A DNA stretch of 64,000 bases, taken from contig CANLPZ010000002.1 in the NCBI GenBank assembly GCA_947493145.1, forward strand, positions 643,364 to 707,363, given 5' to 3'. Shown in pieces: positions 53,161-61,756 of this stretch (positions are counted from its first letter, which is position 1; each line of letters begins with the position of its first letter). Source of the DNA: an uncultured Paracoccaceae bacterium. Lineage in GTDB: Bacteria > Pseudomonadota > Alphaproteobacteria > Rhodobacterales > Rhodobacteraceae. The translations under genes were made by a program, and so were the position numbers. The notes beneath the pieces are model-generated. The model had not been told where the DNA came from and searched no databases. It saw only the letters and a program-made list of their open reading frames with translations.

Positions 53161-54258
53161 CTATTGCTGCAAGGCTAATCCGTATCCCACAATCGCTGCT
53201 ACGATGGCGACACAGATCACGGCGATCGCGATTTTAAACGCGGAATAGGGGCGTTCGCCTTGCACCCGACCGGTGCGACCATTCACAACAAACCGGAACG
53301 TACGCCCACGGTATTTGTAGGCCGCAAGCCATACGGGCAACAAAATATGTTTGAACGTCACATCGCGCACATCGGTGTCAATGTTGCTGATCCGCTGACG
53401 GTCGCCACCAATGTCGTATTTCACATCTCGGGTGATGATACGGTCCATATACCCGCGCGCTTCTTGAAACCCATCGACCAGTTCGACAGTGTAGCCTTCG
53501 GCGCGAAACCCAGCAAGGTATTCGGGTTGATAGGGTTCTATTTCCGACAAATCCCAAGGTTCCAACCCATCGGTGTATTCCTTTGGCAGCGATTTCGACG
53601 CCAATACCAATACATCATCAAAAAACCGCGCGACCCGACCTGAGGCCGACGTCCATTTGGTTTTCCGTTCGCGAATCTGTTCGCGCTTGCCGTCGCGAAC
53701 AACCGTGCGGGTGACATAATAATAGGTCCCGCGTTGCCCACGATATTGGCTTTGGGTGTCTGCATCAAATGTCCAATAGGGTACATAAATGCCTTGCAAC
53801 GCACGGCCCTTGCGCGCGTATTCTTTCAACCCGTTTGGTGCAAACCAAAGACTACCAAGCCAAGAGGTCATCGCCGTGCGTGCCTGTGCCTCGGTCAAGG
53901 CAAAGGGCAAAACGCCCTTGGGTTTGATATGGCGATGTGTGCCTGTGTCGGTCACCACTGGGGTTGCGCAAAACGGGCATTCGGCGGAATGCGTGTTGGC
54001 GTCAAATTCCACTTGGGCCGCACAGTTGGGGCATTCGATGACACGGGTTTCTTCAATGTCTTCGTCAGGCAGGCGTGCCTCAACCGCGCGACGGAAATCC
54101 AGTTCTTTAATCAAATTGCCTGTGTTTCGTGGGCGTTCGATTTCACATGTGTCGCCACAATGATCACAGGTCAAATGTTCCGTTTTCGGATCAAAATGAT
54201 AATCCGACCCGCATTGCGCACAGGGAAAGCGATGTTCTGCCACAGTGGGGTCGGTCAT
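53161..54258 (-). CDS. Zinc-ribbon membrane protein, last gene of the Ter/Tel-like operon
   Basis: 365 residues. Two zinc-ribbon pairs lie at the N-terminus (CAQCG and CDHCG at about residues 14-36; CPNCA and CPFCATP at about 75-97). A central domain (about 105-330) resembles those sometimes named after primosomal or TFIIB-type zinc proteins, and a single C-terminal membrane span (IAIAVICVAIVAAIVGYGLAL) tethers it. So the zinc domains face the cytoplasm. It follows the SPFH gene by 49 nt in the same direction and probably works with it at the membrane. The exact role is unknown. Confidence 0.75.
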   Translation of the reverse strand: MTDPTVAEHRFPCAQCGSDYHFDPKTEHLTCDHCGDTCEIERPRNTGNLIKELDFRRAVEARLPDEDIEETRVIECPNCAAQVEFDANTHSAECPFCATPVVTDTGTHRHIKPKGVLPFALTEAQARTAMTSWLGSLWFAPNGLKEYARKGRALQGIYVPYWTFDADTQSQYRGQRGTYYYVTRTVVRDGKREQIRERKTKWTSASGRVARFFDDVLVLASKSLPKEYTDGLEPWDLSEIEPYQPEYLAGFRAEGYTVELVDGFQEARGYMDRIITRDVKYDIGGDRQRISNIDTDVRDVTFKHILLPVWLAAYKYRGRTFRFVVNGRTGRVQGERPYSAFKIAIAVICVAIVAAIVGYGLALQQ

Positions 54259-54307
54259 GGTTTTGAACCCTTGGAATTGGAGTATTTAGGCAAAGAAGAA
54301 ACAGGGA

Positions 54308-55423
54308 TTAGTTTGTGGGAGCAGGGGGCGGCATCACAGTGAACAGCTGCGCCAATTCCGCAACCTCATCTGCGGTTTTCCATCCGTCTTGTCCCGCAGT
54401 CCAGACATATGTGTCACGGGTCAACGTGCCATCGCTGACCATACGGCCAAGTGCCGCCTTGGAAAACGGACCTTCGGTTTTTCCGTTGCGCGCCAGATGC
54501 CAAACGTGTTCGACAGGGGGCGGTGGCGGTGTTGGTGATGCCGTTTGTGCAACGGGTCCCCATGGGCCGTTTTGTTGCATCACTTGTCCTGCCATCGCCA
54601 TGCCCAGTCCTGCACCCAATCCCGCGCCGATACCGCCACCGCCATTTGGGTTGGCGGCCGAAACGGTCATGGCCTCAGCGGCGGAATATTGTGTGAAACG
54701 CCCCAGATCACCGGCCAGACCGGCGGAGGTACGTTTGTCCAATGCCGCCTCGACAGCATCAGGAAGCGAGATATTTTCGATATAAAGCTCTGGGATCGAT
54801 AGGCCATATTCCGACAGCGTTGGTTCAATATGCTTCGCCAATAGTTTTCCCAAATCCGCAGTGTTAGCCGCCATATCCAACACAGGGATGCCGCAAGACG
54901 CAATCAGGCGGCTGAATTCCTGAACGATGATGTTGCGGATTTGATAGCTGATTTCATCCATTGTGAATTCGCCATCGGTGCCAACGATCTCGGTCAGGAA
55001 ACGTGCTGGATCGGATACCTTAACGCTATAGGTCCCATAGGACCGCAACCGCACCGGACCGAATTCAGGGTCGCGACAGATAATTGGGTTTTTGGTCCCC
55101 CATTTCAGATCGTTGAACCGCGTCGTGTTGACGTAATAGATTTCCGATTTGAACGGGCTTTTGAAACCATGGTCCCAACTGTTGAGCGTCGTCAGGATCG
55201 GCATGTTGTTGGTTTCCAACATATAAAGCCCAGGTGTAAACACATCGGCCAATTGACCCTCATGAACAAACACGGCGGCTTGGCCTTCGCGGACGGTCAA
55301 TTTCGCACCATATTTGATTTCGTGGCTTTCACGTTCGAACCGCCAGACCATCGTGTCGCGCGTGTCATCGACCCAATGAATGACGTCAATAAATTCGCCA
55401 GTTAGAAAATCTAGAATACCCAT
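54308..55423 (-). CDS. SPFH-domain protein with C-terminal GYF-type domain
   Basis: 371 residues. Residues about 1-240 form an SPFH/Band-7-like domain of the YdjI type (REGQAAVFVHEGQLADVFTP and SLPDAVEAALDKRTSAG). A glycine-rich linker (about 255-285) and a proline run (SPTPPPPPVEH) lead to a GYF_2 domain at about 312-360 (WHLARNGKTEGPFSKAALG and WTAGQDGWKTADEV). SPFH proteins oligomerise at membranes as scaffolds; GYF domains bind proline-rich peptides. It is 11 nt downstream of the DUF2927 gene. It could be the scaffold of the operon's complex. Confidence 0.88.
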   Translation of the reverse strand: MGILDFLTGEFIDVIHWVDDTRDTMVWRFERESHEIKYGAKLTVREGQAAVFVHEGQLADVFTPGLYMLETNNMPILTTLNSWDHGFKSPFKSEIYYVNTTRFNDLKWGTKNPIICRDPEFGPVRLRSYGTYSVKVSDPARFLTEIVGTDGEFTMDEISYQIRNIIVQEFSRLIASCGIPVLDMAANTADLGKLLAKHIEPTLSEYGLSIPELYIENISLPDAVEAALDKRTSAGLAGDLGRFTQYSAAEAMTVSAANPNGGGGIGAGLGAGLGMAMAGQVMQQNGPWGPVAQTASPTPPPPPVEHVWHLARNGKTEGPFSKAALGRMVSDGTLTRDTYVWTAGQDGWKTADEVAELAQLFTVMPPPAPTN

Positions 55424-55434
55424 GAGGTTCTCCT

Positions 55435-56436
55435 TTATGAATTGGGGTCGGTGCCGGTCAGTTCGGCCGCGATATCTTGGATGATGGGGCGCGCTTGGGT
55501 GGCTGTCATACCACTTGATAGGCGCGGATTGTAAAGCATTTTCAGCAGGTGTTCGTCGTGGGTTGTCAGCAACCCGAATTCTTCGTCGTCGTTAAAAATG
55601 GACGGGCGCGCGGCGGGGCTGTCATTCACCAACCCCATACCTTGGGCGATTTCTTCGTGAATGCAGCTGAGGCGTAACAAATCGGGATGTTCACCACGGA
55701 TGACGGCAATAGCTTTGGTATAGCTAGATGACCCCGAGGTGTCGTTAAATGCCAACACCAGACAAAATGTGGATCGCGGAATATCGGCAAACGCGCGCAA
55801 ACTTGCGTCCGAAATTCCAGGAACCAAGGAGCGCACACGCGGGACAAATCCCAAACGGTCGTCTTCGTTTACCACCATAACAACGAAATTTGGGGTGTCG
55901 CTGTTTTGCGCGATCGGTACCCCCGTGAGACGCGACAGGCGGCGGCTGTATTTGGCTATGTTTGCCGCATCTTGTCGGCGCTGTGACTGTGGGACCGTTG
56001 GTCCAAATTCCACCGCCATTCGAATGGGTTGGTCCCAACGACGCAGCAGGTTTTGTGTCTGGCCGGACACCAACACACCATTTTGGGCGGTGTATTCATT
56101 GAAAAATGCGATGTTGGTGAAGTTTTCGACCAATGTGCTGGCCCCAAAGGGAACATCGACACCGCCGCCATCTTGGCGCAGCAAACCTTGGACCAGAAGA
56201 TCATTTTCGTAACGTTTATAATAGACCGATAACGCTTTGCTGGCGTCTGATCGTTCCGGCGCCTGCACCCGCGGCGCTGGTCGGGGGGAGGCAAGCCCGT
56301 TTGGGCGTGCCTCGGGGGTCAGGGACGGTTCGGGTGGCGGCAAAACATCGCAGCCCGCCAGCGTCATAAACGCGCAAACGGTTGCCGGCTTTACCGATCC
56401 CCAAATTTGGCCCCAAATCCGGCCCCAAATCCGCAC
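55435..56436 (-). CDS. DUF2927 lipoprotein
   Basis: 333 residues from GTG 56436, seven bases after the telA stop; the frame is open further up but overlaps telA. The N-terminus has three RIWG-type repeats, then a hydrophobic part and lipobox TLAGC, so the protein is likely lipid-anchored outside the cytoplasm. A proline-rich linker (about 32-55) leads to the DUF2927 domain, which carries a HEEIAQGMGL motif at about residue 265 that resembles a metallopeptidase HExxxxG site. DUF2927 function is unknown. It is the only exported member of the operon. Confidence 0.75.
   Translation of the reverse strand: MRIWGRIWGQIWGSVKPATVCAFMTLAGCDVLPPPEPSLTPEARPNGLASPRPAPRVQAPERSDASKALSVYYKRYENDLLVQGLLRQDGGGVDVPFGASTLVENFTNIAFFNEYTAQNGVLVSGQTQNLLRRWDQPIRMAVEFGPTVPQSQRRQDAANIAKYSRRLSRLTGVPIAQNSDTPNFVVMVVNEDDRLGFVPRVRSLVPGISDASLRAFADIPRSTFCLVLAFNDTSGSSSYTKAIAVIRGEHPDLLRLSCIHEEIAQGMGLVNDSPAARPSIFNDDEEFGLLTTHDEHLLKMLYNPRLSSGMTATQARPIIQDIAAELTGTDPNS
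56398..56433 (-). repeat. Three 12-bp tandem repeats at the start of the DUF2927 gene
   Basis: On the minus strand CGGATTTGGGGC occurs twice exactly (56433-56422, 56421-56410) and then as CAAATTTGGGGA (56409-56398). In frame they encode R-I-W-G, R-I-W-G and Q-I-W-G in the signal region. Copy-number change in steps of 12 bp would keep the frame. Confidence 0.8.
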
Positions 56437-56443
56437 TGTTGCT

Positions 56444-57637
56444 TTACGCCTCGCCCAAAGCGGAACCCGCGTTGTAACCGGTTCCTGTGCCAGACGCGCG
56501 CGCCGCAGCAAGGGTGGTTTTCAACTCTTCTTCCATTTGGACCAGCTCTTTTTCGGCTTCGGCGCGTTTTGCTTTGCCTTCGTCCGCGATCTGCAAGCTT
56601 TCCTGAATTGTTGCAATCAGGTCTGCGTTGGCTTGTTTCACCGCTTCGATGTCGAATACACCGCGTTCCATTTCTTCGCGGACAACTTTGTTTGCGTCGC
56701 GCAAATTCTTAGCGTTGGCAGTCAACAATTCGTTGGTCAAATCATTTGCGTCACGAACGGCGGCGGCGGCTTCTGCGGACCGTTGAATTGTCACCGCTTG
56801 TGCCAATTGTGTTTCCCACAATGGGACCGTGTTGACCAAAGTTGAGTTGATTTTCGTGACCAAAGATTTGTCGTTTTCCTGAACCAAACGGATCGATGGA
56901 AGCGACTGCATTGTCACCTGACGTGTGAGTTTCAAATCATGTACGCGGCGTTCCAGATCGTCGCGCGCGGAGCGAAGATCACGCAACTCTTGGGCTTCCA
57001 TGACTGCCTTTGACTCAGGTGCTTTATTGACCTTTTTCTCTTTCGCCGGAATGGTCTTGGCGTCGAGCTCTTTCAGCTTTTCTTCGCCAGCCGCAATGTA
57101 CAATGCCAGTTCATCATAGAAACTAAGCGTTTTGTCATACAGAACATCAAGGCTTTCGATGTCTTTCAGCAATGTATGTTCGTGTGACAAAAGATCGTCG
57201 GTGATTTTGTCAATCTGACCTTGAACGTTTTCAAAACGTGCCACGAATTTCGACATCGGCGCTGCGCGTCCCAAAAGACGTTCCCACCACGTACGTTTGC
57301 GGCGCACATCCAATTCAGACACCGAAAACCCGCGAATGGTGGATACGATGTTGCGCAAACTGTCGCCCGCTGGACCCACATCTTTGTTGCGCACCCCTTG
57401 GAGCATCGATTGCGAAATTTCTTGTAGCTCGGCTTGTGCAGACGATCCAAAGCTGACGATTGAGCCTGTTTCGCTCATGTCCAGTTCTTTGATCCGTTTT
57501 TTGATTTCGGCACTGGTCGGTTTGTCAGCGTCTGCCAATGGCACGATTGCTGTTGATGGTTCGGGCAAAACGACGGCGCTTACCTTTTCGACCAACGCTA
57601 GGGACTCTTCCGCTTTTTGACGTACTGTTTCAGACAT
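56444..57637 (-). CDS. telA: TelA family (toxic anion resistance) protein
   Basis: 397 residues, mostly long helices with predicted coiled coils (about 190-260 and 330-385), as in TelA/KlaA. The family segment SFGSSAQAELQEISQSMLQG is at about residue 60 and a conserved WWERLLGRAAPMSKFVARFE at about 115. TelA proteins were named for tellurite resistance and occur with XpaC and TerC proteins; they are thought to be cytoplasmic partners of a membrane stress complex. Spacing is 14 nt after xpaC and seven before the DUF2927 GTG. Confidence 0.9.
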   Translation of the reverse strand: MSETVRQKAEESLALVEKVSAVVLPEPSTAIVPLADADKPTSAEIKKRIKELDMSETGSIVSFGSSAQAELQEISQSMLQGVRNKDVGPAGDSLRNIVSTIRGFSVSELDVRRKRTWWERLLGRAAPMSKFVARFENVQGQIDKITDDLLSHEHTLLKDIESLDVLYDKTLSFYDELALYIAAGEEKLKELDAKTIPAKEKKVNKAPESKAVMEAQELRDLRSARDDLERRVHDLKLTRQVTMQSLPSIRLVQENDKSLVTKINSTLVNTVPLWETQLAQAVTIQRSAEAAAAVRDANDLTNELLTANAKNLRDANKVVREEMERGVFDIEAVKQANADLIATIQESLQIADEGKAKRAEAEKELVQMEEELKTTLAAARASGTGTGYNAGSALGEA

Positions 57638-57651
57638 AATCTGTCTCCTCT

Positions 57652-58530
57652 TTAGTCGGTCGTCAGACCTTCACGCTGCAACCGATCGCGCAGCACTTTA
57701 ATTTCAATATCCATGTCGCTTTTATCGTCGAGCAACATTTTTTCGGTTTTTGCAGCAAAATTTTGTTCCAGATCGCTCAGCAAAGCTTCGTAATCCGATT
57801 TAACGGCTGGGTCTTTCTTGCGACCATAGAGATCCGCAAATTTTACGGTCGCGTCTTTGGCACCACGTAGATACACGGACAAAAATTTGCGCGCTCCGGT
57901 CAGATCACGCGGGTCTTCTTCGATCGTGCGGAACATCCGATTGACTGTAACCCCAAAGGCATCGACGCGACGTTCCAACCCACGATCCCCAGCGCGTGAA
58001 ATCGCGTCTTTCATCGCGGTCAGCTGTCGTTCGGCTTCGTCCACAGACCGCGCAACGCGGTCTTGTTGGAATTTGTCGATGCCTTCCATGCCCTTGTCGC
58101 GCATGGGATCAACACCAAAGGCCGTTGTGTGCAAAACGGCGGCGACAATTCCGTAAAGGCCAGAGGCAACGAGACCCGCGTCTTTGGAAAACCCTGCGAT
58201 TGCGATGCCGACACCGGTTAACACCGTCGCCGCGATTTTTCGGGGGAATGCTGGGCGGCGGGCAACTTTGCGCGCGTTAAACGCCGCTTCGGCGCGCAAG
58301 CCATCGCGCAACAACCAAGCGGCCAATGCCAGAATACCGGCGCCGATCACGGCCGAAGCCAATGAAATGGCACCAGAGGTGAGCGAGGTAAATACCAGCA
58401 CCACCGCTGGAATGAACATCACATTGGCGCGCCCGTCGACCGGATCCACAATCGCGTCGTCATAAACGGTTTCGTTTAAATCAGACGCTGATCCGTCAGG
58501 GCTGTATTTTCCGCCAAACTTTTTGGCCAT
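57652..58530 (-). CDS. XpaC-like (5-bromo-4-chloroindolyl phosphate hydrolysis) family protein
   Basis: 292 residues. Three or four hydrophobic segments at about 38-130 (VMFIPAVVLVFTSLTSGAIS and AATVLTGVGIAIAGFSKDAG) are followed by a helical cytoplasmic tail (about 150-290) similar to XpaC. GGGAGGG precedes the ATG, which begins one base after the stop of the 29-codon gene upstream. XpaC and TelA genes pair across many bacteria; the name comes from a Bacillus phosphatase phenotype and does not prove an enzyme. It is probably the membrane partner of TelA. Confidence 0.82.
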   Translation of the reverse strand: MAKKFGGKYSPDGSASDLNETVYDDAIVDPVDGRANVMFIPAVVLVFTSLTSGAISLASAVIGAGILALAAWLLRDGLRAEAAFNARKVARRPAFPRKIAATVLTGVGIAIAGFSKDAGLVASGLYGIVAAVLHTTAFGVDPMRDKGMEGIDKFQQDRVARSVDEAERQLTAMKDAISRAGDRGLERRVDAFGVTVNRMFRTIEEDPRDLTGARKFLSVYLRGAKDATVKFADLYGRKKDPAVKSDYEALLSDLEQNFAAKTEKMLLDDKSDMDIEIKVLRDRLQREGLTTD

Positions 58531-58531
58531 T

Positions 58532-58621
58532 TTACAACCCTCCCAGCAATCCGGTGGTCACACCGAACATGACGACGATCAACGCAATATATGCGAATTT
58601 CTGGATTGTGGTGCCGGACAT
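58532..58621 (-). CDS. 29-residue membrane microprotein between terC-like and xpaC-like genes
   Basis: MSGTTIQKFAYIALIVVMFG followed by nine more residues ending GLLGGL; one hydrophobic span covers nearly the whole chain. A strong GAGGGGGCG ribosome-binding site lies four bases before the ATG. It fills the gap exactly: 10 nt after the terC-like stop and one base before the xpaC-like start. So the three genes are tightly coupled. It is too short for default gene callers. It may be a small subunit or regulator of the membrane complex. Confidence 0.65.
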   Translation of the reverse strand: MSGTTIQKFAYIALIVVMFGVTTGLLGGL

Positions 58622-58631
58622 TTTCGCCCCC

Positions 58632-59474
58632 TCAGTGGTTGCTGCCGTGACGACGTTCCGCTGCCAATTTACGGCTATAGCCCATCTGCAAAAGCTCAAC
58701 AGCGACAAGCACAAGGACGGAGAAGTAGAACGTCGCTTTCGACATCGGGACAACCTCAACGCCAAAGACTTTCAATGCAAGGTGGTGCGCCTCGTCGTGG
58801 CTCATTCCGGCAGCTTCTGCACCGTGAACGGCCGCCTGTCCCGCTTCGCCCAAAAGCACGATACCAACGATCAAAAGGATAAACAGGCCCAAGACTTCGA
58901 ACATGCGGTTCTTTTTCAGGAACTCTGTAACCGTGTCGGCCAACAGCAACATTGCAACACCTGATAGGATGATTGCAAAGGCCAAGATCGGGAACACATC
59001 CGTAATCGCAATCGCAGATAGAACAGAGTCGAAGCTAAAGATAAGGTTCATCATGACGATCAAGAACACAACCTGAGCCGCTGACTTGCCAGATTTTCCC
59101 TGCACATCATGTTCCAAATGTTCAATCGACAACATGTGCGCGATTTCTTTGACGGCAGTATACATCAAAAAGACACCACCGACGAGGAAGACCACGGTTG
59201 AGAAATTCACGCCGCCTTCCAGAATGCCTTCCCAATGGAATTCATAGAAAGGTTTCGCAAACGTGTCGATTAATTGGATCATCGTGAACAACAAAATAAC
59301 CCGTAGGGCCACAGCGATGATAATGCCCCAAAACCGCACGGCGCGTTGTTGAGCAACAGGGGCGCGTTGGCTTTCGATTGAGATATAGAGAAGGTTATCA
59401 AACCCCAAAACGGCCTGCAAAAAGCAAAGCATGATCAGGTTTGTTGCGTTTTCGATTGTCAGTAGGTCGGCCAT
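58632..59474 (-). CDS. TerC-family integral membrane protein
   Basis: 280 residues with about seven to eight membrane segments. The TerC pattern is present: an N-terminal LQAVLGFDNLLYISI with an in-membrane aspartate and a second FSFDSVLSAIAITD at about residue 148. Such paired acidic residues suggest metal-ion transport, and some TerC proteins export manganese. A His-containing loop (GMSHDEAHHLALK) sits near residue 225. It is the first gene of the minus-strand operon. No other gene precedes it for 77 bases, where its promoter should be. Confidence 0.87.
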   Translation of the reverse strand: MADLLTIENATNLIMLCFLQAVLGFDNLLYISIESQRAPVAQQRAVRFWGIIIAVALRVILLFTMIQLIDTFAKPFYEFHWEGILEGGVNFSTVVFLVGGVFLMYTAVKEIAHMLSIEHLEHDVQGKSGKSAAQVVFLIVMMNLIFSFDSVLSAIAITDVFPILAFAIILSGVAMLLLADTVTEFLKKNRMFEVLGLFILLIVGIVLLGEAGQAAVHGAEAAGMSHDEAHHLALKVFGVEVVPMSKATFYFSVLVLVAVELLQMGYSRKLAAERRHGSNH

Positions 59475-59551
59475 CTTTAGTCCCGTAATTCCCCAAATTG
59501 TTTGGGCAGATGATGGCGCAACTGTAGATTCCCCACAAGGGGTTAGAAGCC

Positions 59552-60409
59552 TTAGTTTTTCCCCCTAGGGGCCTGTTTTCCACGACCTTTGTGCGGTTTC
59601 CCCCGCATTGGCGGTTTTGAGGCGGCCGATTTGGGCATAGTTTTGCCGCCGCTGCGTGTGCGCGTGACCTTTGGTTTCGGTTTGTCGCCCAATTGTTCGC
59701 GCACGACGCGAGGTTTGACCTCTTCGACGTCGCCTTGCGGCAGTTTTCCCAATTGAAACGGGCCATAGCTGACACGGATCAATCTGTTCACGGTCACACC
59801 AATACTGTCCATCGCACGTCGAATCTCGCGGTTTTTGCCTTCGCGAAGGGCGACAGTTAGCCAAGAGTTCGCACCTTGGCTGCGATCGAGCGTGACTTCC
59901 ATACCTTGGAAACGTTCGCCATCAACGGTGACGCCGCGACGCAATTCATCCAGCTTGGCTTCTGTCGGTTCTCCCTTAACGCGTACGCGGTATCGGCGCA
60001 GCCAACCTGTCGAAGGGAGTTCAAGCTTGCGTTTCACGCCCCCGTCGTTGGTTAGCAACAGCAAGCCTTCGGAATTTAGATCAAGCCGGCCGATCGACAT
60101 CACGCGCGGCAAATCGTCGGGCAGGGCGGCAAATACCGTATCGCGTCCTTTTTCATCGCGCTCCGTTGTCACCAACCCTTTGGGCTTGTGATAAATCCAA
60201 ATTCGCGCCTCTTCTGGTTCGGCGATTGGTTTGTCATCGACAAGGATTTTGTCCGCTGAGGTGACATTTAACGCAGGCGAGGTGATGACATTACCATTGA
60301 CGGCCACACGACCAGCTTCGATCATCCGTTCCGCTTCGCGACGGCTTGCAATCCCTGCGCGGGACAGAACTTTGGCGATGCGGTCGCCCTTTGGGGTGTT
60401 TGTATCCAT
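59552..60409 (-). CDS. RsuA/RluB-family rRNA pseudouridine synthase
   Basis: 285 residues. An S4 domain (about 10-60, RIAKVLSRAGIASRREAERM) precedes the catalytic domain, whose conserved GRLDLNSEGLLLLTND at about residue 100 carries the active-site aspartate. The last 50 residues are a basic, Pro- and Lys-rich tail as in RluB/RluE-type enzymes with RNA-binding extensions. It modifies 23S or 16S rRNA; the exact target cannot be chosen from sequence. It is followed by a methyltransferase gene running in the same direction. Confidence 0.9.
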   Translation of the reverse strand: MDTNTPKGDRIAKVLSRAGIASRREAERMIEAGRVAVNGNVITSPALNVTSADKILVDDKPIAEPEEARIWIYHKPKGLVTTERDEKGRDTVFAALPDDLPRVMSIGRLDLNSEGLLLLTNDGGVKRKLELPSTGWLRRYRVRVKGEPTEAKLDELRRGVTVDGERFQGMEVTLDRSQGANSWLTVALREGKNREIRRAMDSIGVTVNRLIRVSYGPFQLGKLPQGDVEEVKPRVVREQLGDKPKPKVTRTRSGGKTMPKSAASKPPMRGKPHKGRGKQAPRGKN

Positions 60410-60418
60410 CGGGAGGCT

Positions 60419-61201
60419 TTAGGACGTTGTCGCGGCTGGTTCAACCGGCTTATAGCCAGCGACCGAAGTCGCACAGCCGAAAAAATGCGACTTATAGCTG
60501 ACTTTCAGGCCCTGTTTGCGCAAAGCATCGGCGAAATGTTCGGCGTTTTCGAATTCTGTCGTATAAATTCCGATCATTGCAAAATCTTGCGCCCCGCGCA
60601 GCGCCAGACGTTCGATCAATGGTAGAACGCGATCCATATAAAACCGGTACAGCGGGCGCAGTGTCCAGTTCTTTGGGTCCGATGCCTCAATCGCGCAAAA
60701 CACCGCACCGGGTCGTAACAAACGAGCAATTTGCTCGGCCAGAATCTCTTGTTGATCGGGGTCAAAAGTTTTCAATCCAAAGGTTGAAACCACGGCGTCC
60801 GCCATCGCGTCTGGCAGATCCGTTTCCAGTGCATTCGCTTGCAAATGTTCAATATTTTCGCACCGATCTGAATGTAGGCGCGTCACCGCTTCGTCATGCA
60901 TCCGTTTTGAAATGTCGATTGCGGTGATCTGTGCATTTGGAAACTGACGCATGACATGAGGCCAGACCTCACCTGTTCCAGCCATCAAATCGACTACGGC
61001 AACAGGGGCGGTTTGTGGATTTCGTTTTGGGCCGCCTGCAAGTTCAGAAATCTTTAACTGTCCAATCAAACGCGCCACAGTTTGCCGTCGCCAAATATTT
61101 ACAAACCCAAAGGATGCGATGGCAGACCAGTTTCGATACGCAGGCGAACAGCGATCAAATAAATCTTTGACATAGTCGGGATCGTAAATGTTTTTGGTCA
61201 T
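60419..61201 (-). CDS. Class I SAM-dependent methyltransferase (UbiE-like)
   Basis: 260 residues from ATG 61201; the frame is open for 30 codons upstream, so a longer start is possible, and no good ribosome-binding site decides. Motif I reads VVDLMAGTGEVW at about residue 85, with AIDISKRMHDEA at about 110. The YDPDYVKDLFDRCSPAYRNW start resembles UbiE/COQ5-type enzymes. The substrate is unknown. It ends nine bases before the rRNA synthase on the same strand and diverges from tadA with only about 70 bases between. Confidence 0.82.
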   Translation of the reverse strand: MTKNIYDPDYVKDLFDRCSPAYRNWSAIASFGFVNIWRRQTVARLIGQLKISELAGGPKRNPQTAPVAVVDLMAGTGEVWPHVMRQFPNAQITAIDISKRMHDEAVTRLHSDRCENIEHLQANALETDLPDAMADAVVSTFGLKTFDPDQQEILAEQIARLLRPGAVFCAIEASDPKNWTLRPLYRFYMDRVLPLIERLALRGAQDFAMIGIYTTEFENAEHFADALRKQGLKVSYKSHFFGCATSVAGYKPVEPAATTS

Positions 61202-61273
61202 AAGAAAGGCGACATCCAAAGCTTGGTCCCATAAGCCATTGCAAAGTTTTGTATGATCTTGCAAGGACTTCTT

Positions 61274-61756
61274 ATGACGTTCACCAGCCATATGGAAACG
61301 GCGCTTGGCGCCGCACGCGACGCGATGAACCGCGGCGAAGTCCCCGTTGGGGCCGTGGTGTTGGGGCCAAATGGTGAAATTTTAGCGGTTGAGGGAAACC
61401 GCACCCGCGAATTGAACGACCCAACAGCACATGCGGAAATGCTTGCCATTCGCACGGCCTGCGCCAAATTGGGCGTTGAACGGTTGGTGGGGTGCGATCT
61501 TTATGTGACGTTAGAACCCTGTCCGATGTGTGCCACCGCGATTTCGCATGCGCGCATCAAGCGTCTTTATTTTGGGGCGTCTGACCCGAAATCTGGTGGT
61601 GTCGGTCAAGGCCCACGCATTTTTTCGCACCCGCAATGTCACCATGTCCCTGAAATTTACGATGGCATTGACGCAAAATCCTGCCAAGATTTGCTGACGG
61701 AATTTTTCGCATCGCTCAGGGAGGGGCGAGCAGATGGATTGGACAGCGCAGATTGA
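61274..61756 (+). CDS. tadA: tRNA adenosine deaminase TadA
   Basis: 160 residues from ATG 61274, which has AAGGA upstream. The zinc deaminase motifs HAEM at about residue 58 and PCPMC at about 89 are intact, and GASDPKSGGVGQ follows. It deaminates A34 to inosine in tRNA-Arg. Its 3' end overlaps the ceramidase-like gene by 23 bases in another frame. Confidence 0.94.
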   Translation: MTFTSHMETALGAARDAMNRGEVPVGAVVLGPNGEILAVEGNRTRELNDPTAHAEMLAIRTACAKLGVERLVGCDLYVTLEPCPMCATAISHARIKRLYFGASDPKSGGVGQGPRIFSHPQCHHVPEIYDGIDAKSCQDLLTEFFASLREGRADGLDSAD

